Made by a program: the position numbers and the translations under genes. The notes beneath the pieces are model-generated. The model saw only the letters and a program-made list of their open reading frames with translations, was not told where the DNA came from and made no database searches. This document shows positions 1-7,889 of a stretch of DNA of 64,000 nt, one piece after another. This stretch comes from Mucilaginibacter saanensis (GTDB lineage Bacteria; Bacteroidota; Bacteroidia; Sphingobacteriales; Sphingobacteriaceae): the NCBI RefSeq assembly GCF_014200575.1, contig NZ_JACHBZ010000007.1:1-64000 (forward strand), given 5' to 3'. Position 1 is the stretch's first letter, and every line of letters starts with the position of its first letter.

Positions 1-72
1 AAAACATAATCTGCTTTCAGAGCCCCTAAACTCACTTTATTTCTTAAATCTCTTTTTCCCCGGACAACAGTG
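1..72. mobile_element. Right end of a MITE-like element (left part outside window)
   Basis: The segment ends in CCGGACAACAGT at about 61-72 and is followed directly by GAACTTGTTTC of a dispersed repeat. The same end and the same junction close the complete element at 17870-18159. The interior, as far as it is visible, does not obviously match that copy, so this may be a longer or diverged relative, such as a full insertion sequence whose transposase lies to the left. No coding region is seen here. Confidence 0.5.
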
Positions 73-340
73 AACTTGTTTCGGCATGACTTAGGGGTTT
101 ATATATAACGAAATAAGCATGTCGTCCTGAACTTGTTTCAGGATCCCACGCGACAGATCAGCCTCACTTTACACCCTGTTCATGGGGTGCCGAAACAAGT
201 TCGGCATGACTTAAGTATATAAAAACAAGCATGTCGTCCTGAACTTGTTTCAGGATCCCACGCGACAGATAACCAGCCTCGCTTTACACCCTGCTCATGG
301 GGTGCCGAAACATGTTCGGCATGACTTAGGGGTTATTAAA
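73..340. repeat. Tandem units of a dispersed palindromic repeat (family A)
   Basis: Two near-identical units of about 112 bp start at 118 and 230. Each carries a palindrome around CCTGAACTTGTTTCAGG, then a spacer, then a second palindrome around GCCGAAACAAGTTCGGC ending in ATGAC. A partial unit precedes them at 73-90. Related copies lie at 17728-17815, 17851-17869 with 18160-18175, 47385-47482 and 52825-52850. The sequence holds no supported gene. Confidence 0.75.
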
Positions 341-342
341 CT

Positions 343-777
343 TTACTCCTCCTCTTCCACATTTCCCCTGTTAAACCAGGCGTTTGCGGGTTTGGAGAAC
401 AAAAATGTAAGGGCAATAATTTCTAAGATAACTTCGACGGTGTACAGGGGCATAACCAGGTTGGTAAACCGCTCTTTTACGCTATGGCTTAGCAGTTGGG
501 CTATATTAAATACAAAGGATAGCACATTGAATACTATCAGGATGAGCATCACTATCCTGGCCCATTTTGTTCCCTGGCCGGTTGAGGAAATTAAAAAGCT
601 GATCAGCAAAAAAACTACGATAAAGGGTACCACGCTGATACCGTCGAGCCAATCGGTGGTCATGGATAAAATGAACGCTACGTACAGTAAAATAATGGCG
701 TTAGCTACCTGTTTAGGTTTGTCATCGTCATTATTTTCAGGATTGGTGCTGAACTTTTTAAAGAGGGTGTTCAGCAT
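343..777 (-). CDS. Small four-helix membrane protein, unknown function
   Basis: A 144-residue protein with a short hydrophilic N-terminus and about four hydrophobic segments (roughly residues 25-40, 48-66, 73-93 and 108-128), ending in an acidic Glu-rich tail. No family was recognised. Its ATG overlaps the stop of the upstream thiL gene in a TAATG arrangement, so the two are probably co-translated. There is no visible signal peptide cleavage site, so an inner-membrane location is inferred. A role in thiamine metabolism is not implied by sequence and rests only on position. Confidence 0.75.
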   Translation of the reverse strand: MLNTLFKKFSTNPENNDDDKPKQVANAIILLYVAFILSMTTDWLDGISVVPFIVVFLLISFLISSTGQGTKWARIVMLILIVFNVLSFVFNIAQLLSHSVKERFTNLVMPLYTVEVILEIIALTFLFSKPANAWFNRGNVEEEE

Positions 778-1823
778 TAATCAAGTTTTTTAAATGCGTT
801 CCATCCCTGTGCCTTTAATGGGTGCGAATTACCTGTTTTAGTAATCAGGTTGCAACCTGCGGAAGCTTCGGTAATATGGCCAATAATGGTGATGTCCATT
901 TTAAATTTGATCTTATCGTAGTCGGCCTGTTTAACGGTGAACAGCAATTCATAGTCTTCACCACCACTTAGTGCACAAATAGTAGGGTCAAGGTTAAATT
1001 CGCGGGCCGTTTCATAGGTCATCGGATCAAGCGGAATTTTTTCTTCATATAAACTGCAGCCTTTATCGCTTTGCTTACAAATGTGTAATATTTCAGAAGC
1101 CAAACCGTCAGACACATCTATCATCGAAGTTGGTTTTACATCAATACTTTTCAATAATTCCACAATATCACGACGAGCCTCCGGCTTTAACTGGCGCTCC
1201 ACAATATAATCCTTGCCTTCCAGATCGGGTTGAATTTGCGGATTTTCAAGGTAAACTAATTTCTCGCGTTCCAACAGCTGTAAACCGATATAAGCACCAC
1301 CCAAATCACCGGATACACAAATCAGGTCGCCCTCACCGGCACCGCTACGGTAAACCACATCGGCTTCATCAGCGTAACCGATGGATGTTACACTGATCAC
1401 TAATCCCTGCTTGGAGGAGGTAGTATCGCCGCCAACCAGGTCAACGTTGTATTTTTCACAGGCAATGTAAATGCCCTCGTATAATTCTTCAATAGCCTCC
1501 AGCGGAAACTTGCTCGACATACCAATGGAAACCGTAACCTGTGAGGCTGTACCATTCATCGCATAAATATCGCTCAGGTTTACCTGTATGGCTTTATAAC
1601 CCAAATGTTTCAGGGGGGTGTAAGCTAAATCAAAATGAATGCCCTCCAACAACATATCCGTACTTACCAATACTTTTTTGCCGGTAAAGTCCAATACAGC
1701 AGCATCATCACCAACACCTTTAACCGTGCTTGGTTGTGATAGCTTTATGTTTTTTGTTAAATGACTTATTAAGCCAAACTCACCCAGATCCTCTAAATTC
1801 GTCCTATCCTGATTTTCAAACAT
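777..1823 (-). CDS. thiL: Thiamine-monophosphate kinase
   Basis: ThiL phosphorylates thiamine monophosphate to thiamine pyrophosphate in the cytoplasm, the last step of cofactor synthesis. The family motifs are present in order: GVGDDAAVLD near residue 36, a STDMLLEGIHFD block near 55, the VGGDTT metal/ATP segment, IDVSDGLASE, and GGEDYELLFT in the C-terminal half. About 348 residues is a normal length. The start was set at the Met of MFENQD; a further in-frame ATG nine codons upstream (1850) is possible but adds a basic stretch not typical of the family. No TPP riboswitch was recognised upstream. It overlaps the next gene by one base. Confidence 0.95.
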   Translation of the reverse strand: MFENQDRTNLEDLGEFGLISHLTKNIKLSQPSTVKGVGDDAAVLDFTGKKVLVSTDMLLEGIHFDLAYTPLKHLGYKAIQVNLSDIYAMNGTASQVTVSIGMSSKFPLEAIEELYEGIYIACEKYNVDLVGGDTTSSKQGLVISVTSIGYADEADVVYRSGAGEGDLICVSGDLGGAYIGLQLLEREKLVYLENPQIQPDLEGKDYIVERQLKPEARRDIVELLKSIDVKPTSMIDVSDGLASEILHICKQSDKGCSLYEEKIPLDPMTYETAREFNLDPTICALSGGEDYELLFTVKQADYDKIKFKMDITIIGHITEASAGCNLITKTGNSHPLKAQGWNAFKKLD

Positions 1824-2026
1824 TTTCTTTCCAAAAATTTTAATCCGCAAAAATAAGATTACTTTTTGGTAATCATAAGTAATCTTTTGGGCCTTCTAAA
1901 CCCATGCTTAAACTTTTACGCTCTTGTAATTTTTCCCATATAAAACCCCTCAATTTACCACAGATATAATTATTTAATATTTAGTTAATATTAAATATAG
2001 ACATTTGCGTTTATAAAAAATAATAT

Positions 2027-3454
2027 ATGAAATTCAGAAAACTACTCATTTATTTTGGCTTTTTGCTGGTTGTTGTTTCGGGTTGTAAAAAAGACCTTTC
2101 ATCCGGCACGCCAACTGATCCTCCCCCGGTTGTGGTTCCGCCTAAGGCCTATTCTGTAACAGAGGATTTTGAAACCGGCAGTAAAGACGCTTACGGCATT
2201 AAACCCGTTCAGCTTACTACTGGTTTATGGTCATTTGATGATGCTGTGATAGGCAATCTGGCTGCTGATGTTAAAAACGGAAACAAATCTGTGCGCCTGC
2301 GTGGTGGTAATATCACCATGAATTTTGATGTAAAGGGCATTACGCAGATCAATATTAAGCATGCCAAGTACGGAAAAGACGCGGCCTCAACCTGGCAACT
2401 ATTCATCTCCACCGATAGTGGCGCTACATTTACTCAGCTTGGCAAGGATATTACCGATACAACTACCACATTGGTTACCGATTCCTTTAAGGTTACTTCG
2501 GTGGTAAAAGCCCGTTTCCGTATTAAAAAAGTAGGTATCACCACCAATCGTACTAACATTGATGATATCACCTTCAAGGGAACCGGCGATCCGGGATTAA
2601 TTATTGGCCCACCAGATACCACCCCGGTTGATACCACAGGTGCCAGCAAACCTGCTGCCGACAGGGGTGTTACATCAGGCACTGATGCGCCGCCAGCCTC
2701 AGGCGATAACAGTAATCTTTTATTTGGAAACCCATCTGGTGCCCAACCTGCTTTAGCCATGGCGGATAACTATCTGATTGATCAAAAATATTATACAGAA
2801 TCATACAGCAACAGCAGGGGCGAACCAAACTGGGTTAGCTGGCATTTGGATGCTACTAATACCACCAACGCAAGTGCCCGTTTAGATAATTTTGCCGGTT
2901 TTAATGGTTTGCCCGCCGGCTTTTTTGAAGTAGAGAGCAACAGTTACCAGGGATCAGGTTTTGACAGGGGACATAATTGCCCATCGGCTGACAGAACAAG
3001 TTCATCCAACGCCAATTCTGCCACTTTTTTAATGACCAATATGATACCGCAGGCGCCAAATAATAATCAGCAAACCTGGGCCAATCTCGAAAATTATTTA
3101 CGTGAACAGGTGGTTTCTGGCAACGAGGTTTATATTATTATGGGAAGTTATGGTTCAGGTGGTTCAGGATCAAATGGAGCTGCAACAACCATAACCAGCG
3201 GTCATGTTACTGTGCCCAGCAATGTATGGAAAGTAGCGGTTATTATACCAACCGGCGATGCAGACATCAGCAGGATATCGGCTACTACACGGGTTATTGC
3301 TGTAAATACACCCAACCTCAATTCAATAAACAGCGATTGGAAACAATACCGCGTAAGCGTAAGGGATATTGAAAAAGCAACGGGATATAACTTGCTATCA
3401 AACCTGCCGCAAAATATTCAGGATGCTATAGAAACAAAGACGGATAATCAATAA
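2027..3454 (+). CDS. Secreted lipoprotein DNA/RNA non-specific endonuclease (NUC1 family)
   Basis: A 475-residue exported nuclease. It opens with a lipoprotein signal (hydrophobic core, then VVSGC as lipobox, Cys near residue 20) followed by a Pro-rich linker. Residues about 45-185 look like a beta-rich adhesion or carbohydrate-binding type module, then a Pro/Thr-rich linker. The C-terminal half is the beta-beta-alpha-metal nuclease: DRGH at 313-316 supplies the catalytic His, and the NMIPQAP...NQQTW block supplies the metal-binding Asn. Such enzymes cut extracellular DNA or RNA for nutrient salvage. The gene stands alone and is followed by a strong hairpin at 3466-3507. Confidence 0.92.
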   Translation: MKFRKLLIYFGFLLVVVSGCKKDLSSGTPTDPPPVVVPPKAYSVTEDFETGSKDAYGIKPVQLTTGLWSFDDAVIGNLAADVKNGNKSVRLRGGNITMNFDVKGITQINIKHAKYGKDAASTWQLFISTDSGATFTQLGKDITDTTTTLVTDSFKVTSVVKARFRIKKVGITTNRTNIDDITFKGTGDPGLIIGPPDTTPVDTTGASKPAADRGVTSGTDAPPASGDNSNLLFGNPSGAQPALAMADNYLIDQKYYTESYSNSRGEPNWVSWHLDATNTTNASARLDNFAGFNGLPAGFFEVESNSYQGSGFDRGHNCPSADRTSSSNANSATFLMTNMIPQAPNNNQQTWANLENYLREQVVSGNEVYIIMGSYGSGGSGSNGAATTITSGHVTVPSNVWKVAVIIPTGDADISRISATTRVIAVNTPNLNSINSDWKQYRVSVRDIEKATGYNLLSNLPQNIQDAIETKTDNQ

Positions 3455-3465
3455 ATTTATTTTTC

Positions 3466-3507
3466 AGACTTACGAAGATCTCTAATCTTCGTAAGTCTAT
3501 TTTTTTC
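3466..3507 (+). terminator. Hairpin terminator of the nuclease gene (family D palindrome)
   Basis: A perfect 14-bp inverted repeat, AGACTTACGAAGAT at 3466-3479 and its complement at 3485-3498, is followed by a run of T. It lies 11 bases after the nuclease stop codon. The AGACTTACGAAG core recurs in hairpins behind nadB and lnt. Confidence 0.8.
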
Positions 3508-3840
3508 GGGCGTCGCAAAAATCCGCATGATGCCTACCGCCGAAGGCGGGAAATTTTTGAGGGTTTTAAGGCCCTACAGCCACTATACTGCCCGGGCTCG
3601 GCAAAAACCACCATATCCGCCTTTGGCGGAAAAATTTTTTGAGATTTTAGGGCTCTAATCTATCCAACTGGCAAATACATCACGTTGTTGTAAGCGTAAA
3701 CTAAGCAAAAAACTTTTTCATTCTGCGATATGCTCAGAATATAATCGCCGAATAGATAGATCGTTACTCAGGATTACAAAGTGTTATTTATAGAGATTGC
3801 TTCGTCGTCGTTCCTCGCAATAACACCTGGTATTACCCTT
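3508..3840. repeat. Intergenic stretch with a two-copy direct repeat (family G)
   Basis: Two related blocks lie at about 3538-3588 and 3618-3657. Each starts with a small palindrome (CCGCCGAAGGCGG or CCGCCTTTGGCGG) followed by AAATTTTT.GAG.TTTTA.GG.CTA. A half copy of the family B repeat (GATTGCTTCGTCG...CTCGCAATAACA) follows at 3795-3827. No gene is supported in this gap between convergent genes. Confidence 0.6.
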
Positions 3841-4833
3841 TTACAACCCCAGCTGTGCCGATATTTCCAGCATTCTTTCAATTGGTTTTACAGCACGTTC
3901 AATAATATGCTGCGGTACAGTTATTTCCGGCGATCCGTTTTTTAAACACAGGTACAGTTTTTCCAATGTATTGCGTTTCATGTGCGGGCAATCGTTACAA
4001 GCGCAATTGTTATTCGGCGGTGCCGGTATAAATACCTTATCCGGGTTTTCCTTTTGCATCTGGTGTAATATACCTGCCTCCGTAGCCACAATAAATTCCT
4101 TATCGGGATGGCTGCCGGCATATTTTAATATCCCAGTTGTTGAGCCAATATAATCGGCCATTTGCAGTATCACTTCCTCACATTCCGGATGGGCCAGTAA
4201 TTTGGCGCCGGGGTGCCTTTCCTTCAATTTGGTGATCTTTTCCCTGGAGAAAATTTCATGTACCATACACGCTCCGTTCCACAATACCAGGTCGCGGCCT
4301 GTTTTTTTAGCCACGTAAGCCCCTAGGTTTTTATCCGGCCCAAAAATGATCTTTTGATCCTTTGGCAAGCTCTCCACAATTTGTATGGCGTTGCTTGACG
4401 TACAAACAATATCACTTAAAGCTTTCAATTCGGCCGTACAGTTTACATACGTGATTACCAGGTGATCAGGATAGTTTTCCTTAAACTTTTTAAATAAATG
4501 TGGCGGGCAACTATCTGCTAATGAGCAACCTGCCTTTAAGTCGGGCAGTAAAACCTTTTTTCCTGGCGATAAGATCTTGGCTGTTTCGGCCATGAAATGT
4601 ACCCCGGCAAAAACAATAATATCGGCATCAGTTTTTGCAGCTTGTTGCGATAGCCCAAGACTATCGCCGATATAATCTGCAATGTCCTGAATATCTGGTT
4701 CCTGGTAATAGTGGGCCAAAATGACAGCATTTTTTTCCTTTTTAAGTTTTTCAATTTCATCAAAAAGATCCAGTGTCGGGTCGATGTATTCGTCCGCAAA
4801 TCCTTTCACATTTATTTCTTCGAAGGTATCCAT
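3841..4833 (-). CDS. nadA: Quinolinate synthase
   Basis: NadA condenses iminoaspartate with dihydroxyacetone phosphate to quinolinate, the second step of de novo NAD synthesis. It uses an oxygen-sensitive [4Fe-4S] cluster. The 330-residue protein has the three-fold repeated architecture, with candidate cluster cysteines in [10 protein letters not shown], in [15 protein letters not shown], and in the C-terminal [13 protein letters not shown] segment. The [19 protein letters not shown] block near residue 40 is family-typical. It is divergent from nadB across about 400 bp, which suggests shared regulation, but no operator was recognised. nadC is not in the window. Confidence 0.97.
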   Translation of the reverse strand: MDTFEEINVKGFADEYIDPTLDLFDEIEKLKKEKNAVILAHYYQEPDIQDIADYIGDSLGLSQQAAKTDADIIVFAGVHFMAETAKILSPGKKVLLPDLKAGCSLADSCPPHLFKKFKENYPDHLVITYVNCTAELKALSDIVCTSSNAIQIVESLPKDQKIIFGPDKNLGAYVAKKTGRDLVLWNGACMVHEIFSREKITKLKERHPGAKLLAHPECEEVILQMADYIGSTTGILKYAGSHPDKEFIVATEAGILHQMQKENPDKVFIPAPPNNNCACNDCPHMKRNTLEKLYLCLKNGSPEITVPQHIIERAVKPIERMLEISAQLGL

Positions 4834-5239
4834 TTCAACATTTCAATTAATAACAATTACTTTTTATATATAAATAAAACTATTGTTATTGGTGTGTTAG
4901 TAATGTGCAAAAGTCGGGAAATATTTTGTCTGATTAATTAGTTTTCACATTTTATCAACAGTTATCAACATCTTTTAAACTTATATTTGATTGATTTTGT
5001 GATTCGTATGACAATCAAATATTATTTTAAAAAGTTTTATGTTAATATTTTGTGGGTTGGTAAAATGTTAGCTATATCTCTTTTGCACCTCAAAAGTCGC
5101 TCAAAAATTATTCATATTAGCAGTAAAAATCGGGGTTATCAACAATTGGAATACTTATTAGCTATTTGTTTACATAAAATTAACAAGTTTTATACCTGTT
5201 ATTAACACAAGTGGTACTTTTACACAATTTATATATTAT
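4834..5239. promoter_or_regulatory. Divergent nadA-nadB control region, no gene
   Basis: About 400 very A+T-rich bases separate the two divergently transcribed NAD genes, so both promoters must lie here. A 72-codon open frame inside (4987-5205) has the composition of random A+T-rich DNA and is not called. The region contains several TTATCAACA-like words near 4950-4970 and 5135-5145. No exact TTTG-N19-TAnnTTTG promoter or known NAD regulator box was found by eye. Confidence 0.5.
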
Positions 5240-6832
5240 ATGACTAAAACTGTTGATTTTCTGGTGGTGGGATCGGGTATAGCCGGACTGAGTTTTGCAC
5301 TCAAAGCAGCAAAACACGGTAAGGTTCTGATAGTTACAAAATCAAACGAAGACGAATCGAATACCAAGTATGCGCAGGGCGGCGTTGCCGTAGTTGTGGA
5401 TAAAAAGGAAGATTCTTTTGAAAAACATATCGAAGACACGTTAATATCGGGAGATGGCCTTTGTGATCGTAAAGTTGTGGAAGCCGTGGTAAAGGAGGGG
5501 CCTGCCCGTATCAATGAGATTATTGAATACGGAACCAATTTTGACAAGACAAACGAAGGCTTTTATGACCTGGCTAAAGAGGGTGGCCATTCCGAATTCA
5601 GGGTGCTGCATTATAAGGATGTAACCGGACTTGAAATTGAACGTTCCTTATTAGAAGAAATCCACAAAAATCCGAATATCGAGATACTGACACATTATTT
5701 TGCCGTGGACCTGATTACCCAGCACCATTTGGGCGAGCTTGTGGGTAAGTCAAGTACAGATATTACCTGCTATGGTATCTACGCATTTAATACCGAAAGC
5801 CATGTGGTTGAGAAAATATTGTCGAAAGTTACTGTAATGGCATCCGGTGGGGCAGGGCATATTTATTCTATTACCACCAATCCAACTATTGCTACCGGAG
5901 ATGGTATTGCCATGGTTTACCGCGCAAAGGGTAAGGTGCGTAACATGGAGTTTATCCAGTTTCATCCAACAGCATTATATAATCCGGGAGAATATCCTTC
6001 GTTTTTAATATCTGAGGCTGTACGCGGTTTTGGAGGAATATTGAAACGTACTAATGGTGAGGAGTTTATGCAGGAATATGATCCGCGTAAATCACTTGCC
6101 CCGCGTGATATTACTGCACGTGCCATTGATGCTGAGATCAAAAAATCTGGGGAGGATTTCGTTTACCTGGATATCAGGCACCGCAGTAAAAAAGATATTT
6201 TAAATCATTTTCCTAATATATATGCCAAATGCCTGGAGATAGGTATTGATATGACCAAGGATATGATACCGGTGGCACCGGCCTGTCATTATATGTGTGG
6301 TGGGGTTATGGTTAATTATGTTGGCCAGTCATCAATATTAAGGTTGTATGCCTGCGGCGAATGTTCTTCTACCGGGTTGCATGGTGCTAACCGTTTGGCT
6401 TCCAACTCGTTATTGGAGGCATTAGTTTTTGCACACCGTATATATAAAGATGCCATTAGTAAATTTGATGATTTTGTGGTCCCCGAAAATATTCCGGATT
6501 GGGATGAGAAGGGTGTTCAGTTGTCAAATGAAGACATTTTGGTTACGCACAACGTGCGCGAAATGCAAAAGCTGATGAATGATTATGTAGGTATTGTGCG
6601 GTCTGATTTCAGGCTGGAAAGGGCCATGCGCCGCCTGCGTTTATTATACGAGGAAACAGAAGATTTTTATAAAAAAACAAAGCTATCTGTTAAGTTGTGC
6701 GAGCTGCGTAACCTGATACAGGTATCGTTTATCGTTGTAAAATCGGCCATGCTGCGTAAGGAAAGCAGGGGACTACATTATACTACCGATTATCCAGTAC
6801 ATGCAGAGCAGGTGGAGGATACGGTTTTTTAG
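5240..6832 (+). CDS. nadB: L-aspartate oxidase
   Basis: NadB is a cytoplasmic FAD enzyme that oxidises L-aspartate to iminoaspartate, the substrate passed to NadA. The N-terminal dinucleotide fold VGSGIAGLSFAL is at residues 8-20, the TKYAQGGVAVV flavin loop is near 40, the MEFIQFHPTALY active-site block is near 240, the GECSSTGLHGANRLASNS motif is near 375, and a helical C-terminal domain follows residue 430. The length of 530 is normal. It is monocistronic, with a conserved hairpin 10 bases past the stop, and divergent to nadA. Confidence 0.97.
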   Translation: MTKTVDFLVVGSGIAGLSFALKAAKHGKVLIVTKSNEDESNTKYAQGGVAVVVDKKEDSFEKHIEDTLISGDGLCDRKVVEAVVKEGPARINEIIEYGTNFDKTNEGFYDLAKEGGHSEFRVLHYKDVTGLEIERSLLEEIHKNPNIEILTHYFAVDLITQHHLGELVGKSSTDITCYGIYAFNTESHVVEKILSKVTVMASGGAGHIYSITTNPTIATGDGIAMVYRAKGKVRNMEFIQFHPTALYNPGEYPSFLISEAVRGFGGILKRTNGEEFMQEYDPRKSLAPRDITARAIDAEIKKSGEDFVYLDIRHRSKKDILNHFPNIYAKCLEIGIDMTKDMIPVAPACHYMCGGVMVNYVGQSSILRLYACGECSSTGLHGANRLASNSLLEALVFAHRIYKDAISKFDDFVVPENIPDWDEKGVQLSNEDILVTHNVREMQKLMNDYVGIVRSDFRLERAMRRLRLLYEETEDFYKKTKLSVKLCELRNLIQVSFIVVKSAMLRKESRGLHYTTDYPVHAEQVEDTVF

Positions 6833-6842
6833 TAATCTCGGT

Positions 6843-6875
6843 AGACTTACGAAGTTTTTAAAACTTCGTAAGTCT
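6843..6875 (+). terminator. Family D palindrome downstream of nadB
   Basis: A nearly perfect 33-bp palindrome with arms AGACTTACGAAGTTTT and its complement. It begins 10 bases after the nadB stop. The central T/A run gives a very short loop. The same sequence is found at 58893-58927 and, with another centre, at 3466-3498. Function as a terminator is inferred; the following T-run is weak. Confidence 0.6.
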
Positions 6876-6904
6876 ATCAAAATTTGGTAGGAAAAAAATT
6901 TCAT

Positions 6905-6990
6905 GTTATTGCGAGCGATAGCGTGGCAATCGTATACTATGCCGAGCATAAATGCATGATTCGCGATTGCTTCGTACCTCGCAATGACGT
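6905..6990. repeat. Family B inverted repeat, left of tRNA-Gly
   Basis: Imperfect inverted repeat. The left arm is GTTATTGCGAGCGATAGCG with GGCAATCG; the right arm is CGCGATTGCTTCGTACCTCG with CAATGAC. It can form a long hairpin. It belongs to the same family as 7276-7357, 18190-18281 and 57073-57195. It holds no coding sequence. Confidence 0.7.
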
Positions 6991-7029
6991 GTTGGAAATA
7001 GAAAAAAGGAAGCAAATGCAACCTATTTT

Positions 7030-7092
7030 TTCATTCTGAACGGAGTGAAGAATCTATTAGATGATTAGCAGATCCTTCGTTCCTCAAGATGA
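7030..7092. repeat. Family C inverted repeat
   Basis: TCATTCTGAACGGAGTGAAG on the left and GATCCTTCGTTCCTCAAGATG on the right form an imperfect hairpin with a short centre. A second copy is at about 54687-54764 (CATCCTGAACGAAGGATC...CCTTCGTACCTCAGCATGAC) and a fragment lies near 58937-58962. It is intergenic, of unknown function. Confidence 0.55.
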
Positions 7093-7136
7093 CAGGTGAG
7101 AGGAAAGATTGCAAATAAAAAGAAAAGTAATATGTG

Positions 7137-7209
7137 AGCGGAAAACGGGATTCGAACCCGCGGCCTTCAGTTTGGGAAACTGATGCTCTACCAGCTGAGC
7201 TATTTCCGC
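7137..7209 (-). tRNA. tRNA-Gly, anticodon CCC
   Basis: On the minus strand the 73-nt cloverleaf is complete. The acceptor GCGGAAA pairs with TTTCCGC plus discriminator T, the D-stem is GCTC/GAGC, the anticodon stem TCAGT/ACTGA encloses loop TTCCCAA (anticodon CCC, reading GGG), and the T-stem GCGGG/CCCGT has loop TTCGAAT. CCA is not encoded. The upstream DNA has TATGTTTG (minus strand, 7222-7229), a good -7 element for Bacteroidota, without a clear TTTG at -33. The gene is flanked by two family B hairpins. Confidence 0.96.
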
Positions 7210-7275
7210 TTAATTTGTTTTCAAACATAAATATTATATCTGAAAATTACAGAACGATAAGAATAATTTACACCA

Positions 7276-7357
7276 TGTCATTGCGAGGTACGAAGCAATC
7301 GCGAACTATGTATGATAGCTCTGTGCGTGTGCGATTGCTTCGTACCTCGCAATGACA
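7276..7357. repeat. Family B inverted repeat with perfect 27-bp arms
   Basis: The left arm at 7276-7302 and the right arm at 7331-7357 are exact reverse complements (core CATTGCGAGGTACGAAGC), enclosing 28 bases. The hairpin ends 19 bases before the ATG of the next gene, so it may sit in that gene's leader. It is one of at least four copies in the window. Confidence 0.75.
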
Positions 7358-7376
7358 TACTTTTTATATTAAATAT

Positions 7377-7889
7377 ATGGCCGTTATACTACCTGTGAAA
7401 GATAAAAGCCCGGTTTGGGGCGATGATTGTTTTATTGCGCCCAATGCAACTATTGTTGGTGACGTAATAATGGGAAAAAATTGTTCGGTATGGTTTAATG
7501 CCGTTATCCGGGGCGATGTACACTACATAAAAATAGGCGATAATACCAATATACAGGATGGTGCCGTAATACATGCTACCTACTTAAAAGCGGCTACACA
7601 TATTGGCAGCAATGTATCTATAGGACATAATGCGTTGGTACATGGCTGTACACTGCATGACCATACGCTGGTAGGCATGGGGGCCATTGTGATGGATCAT
7701 GCAGTGGTTAACGAATTTGTGATCATAGCTGCAGGTGCAGTAGTGCTGGAAAATACTATTTGCGAATCGGGTTATTTATATGCCGGCATCCCCGCAAAAA
7801 AAATTAAGCCCTTAACTGACGAACAAAAAGAGTTGTTGAAAAAGCTTCCCAACAACTATATCATGTACTCCGGCTGGTTTAAGGAGTAG
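7377..7889 (+). CDS. Gamma-carbonic-anhydrase-like hexapeptide-repeat protein
   Basis: A 170-residue left-handed beta-helix protein of the YrdA/PaaY/gamma-carbonic anhydrase group. Hexapeptide repeats run from about residue 20 to 145. The metal-site histidines are visible in the IHAT, IGHNALVHG and LHDHT segments, on a trimeric zinc site by family knowledge. Proteins of this group bind Zn or Fe, and only some hydrate CO2, so the substrate is uncertain. The C-terminus is a short helix (residues 148-170). Its 3' end overlaps the convergent lipoprotein gene by 11 bases. Confidence 0.88.
   Translation: MAVILPVKDKSPVWGDDCFIAPNATIVGDVIMGKNCSVWFNAVIRGDVHYIKIGDNTNIQDGAVIHATYLKAATHIGSNVSIGHNALVHGCTLHDHTLVGMGAIVMDHAVVNEFVIIAAGAVVLENTICESGYLYAGIPAKKIKPLTDEQKELLKKLPNNYIMYSGWFKE

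Noticed and set aside
1824..2026. Possible TPP riboswitch near thiL
   Set aside because: No conserved thi-box helices were recognised, and thiL here is not with thiamine synthesis genes.
4987..5205. 72-codon frame in the nadA-nadB gap
   Set aside because: Very A+T-rich, composition of random sequence, and it occupies the only space for two divergent promoters.
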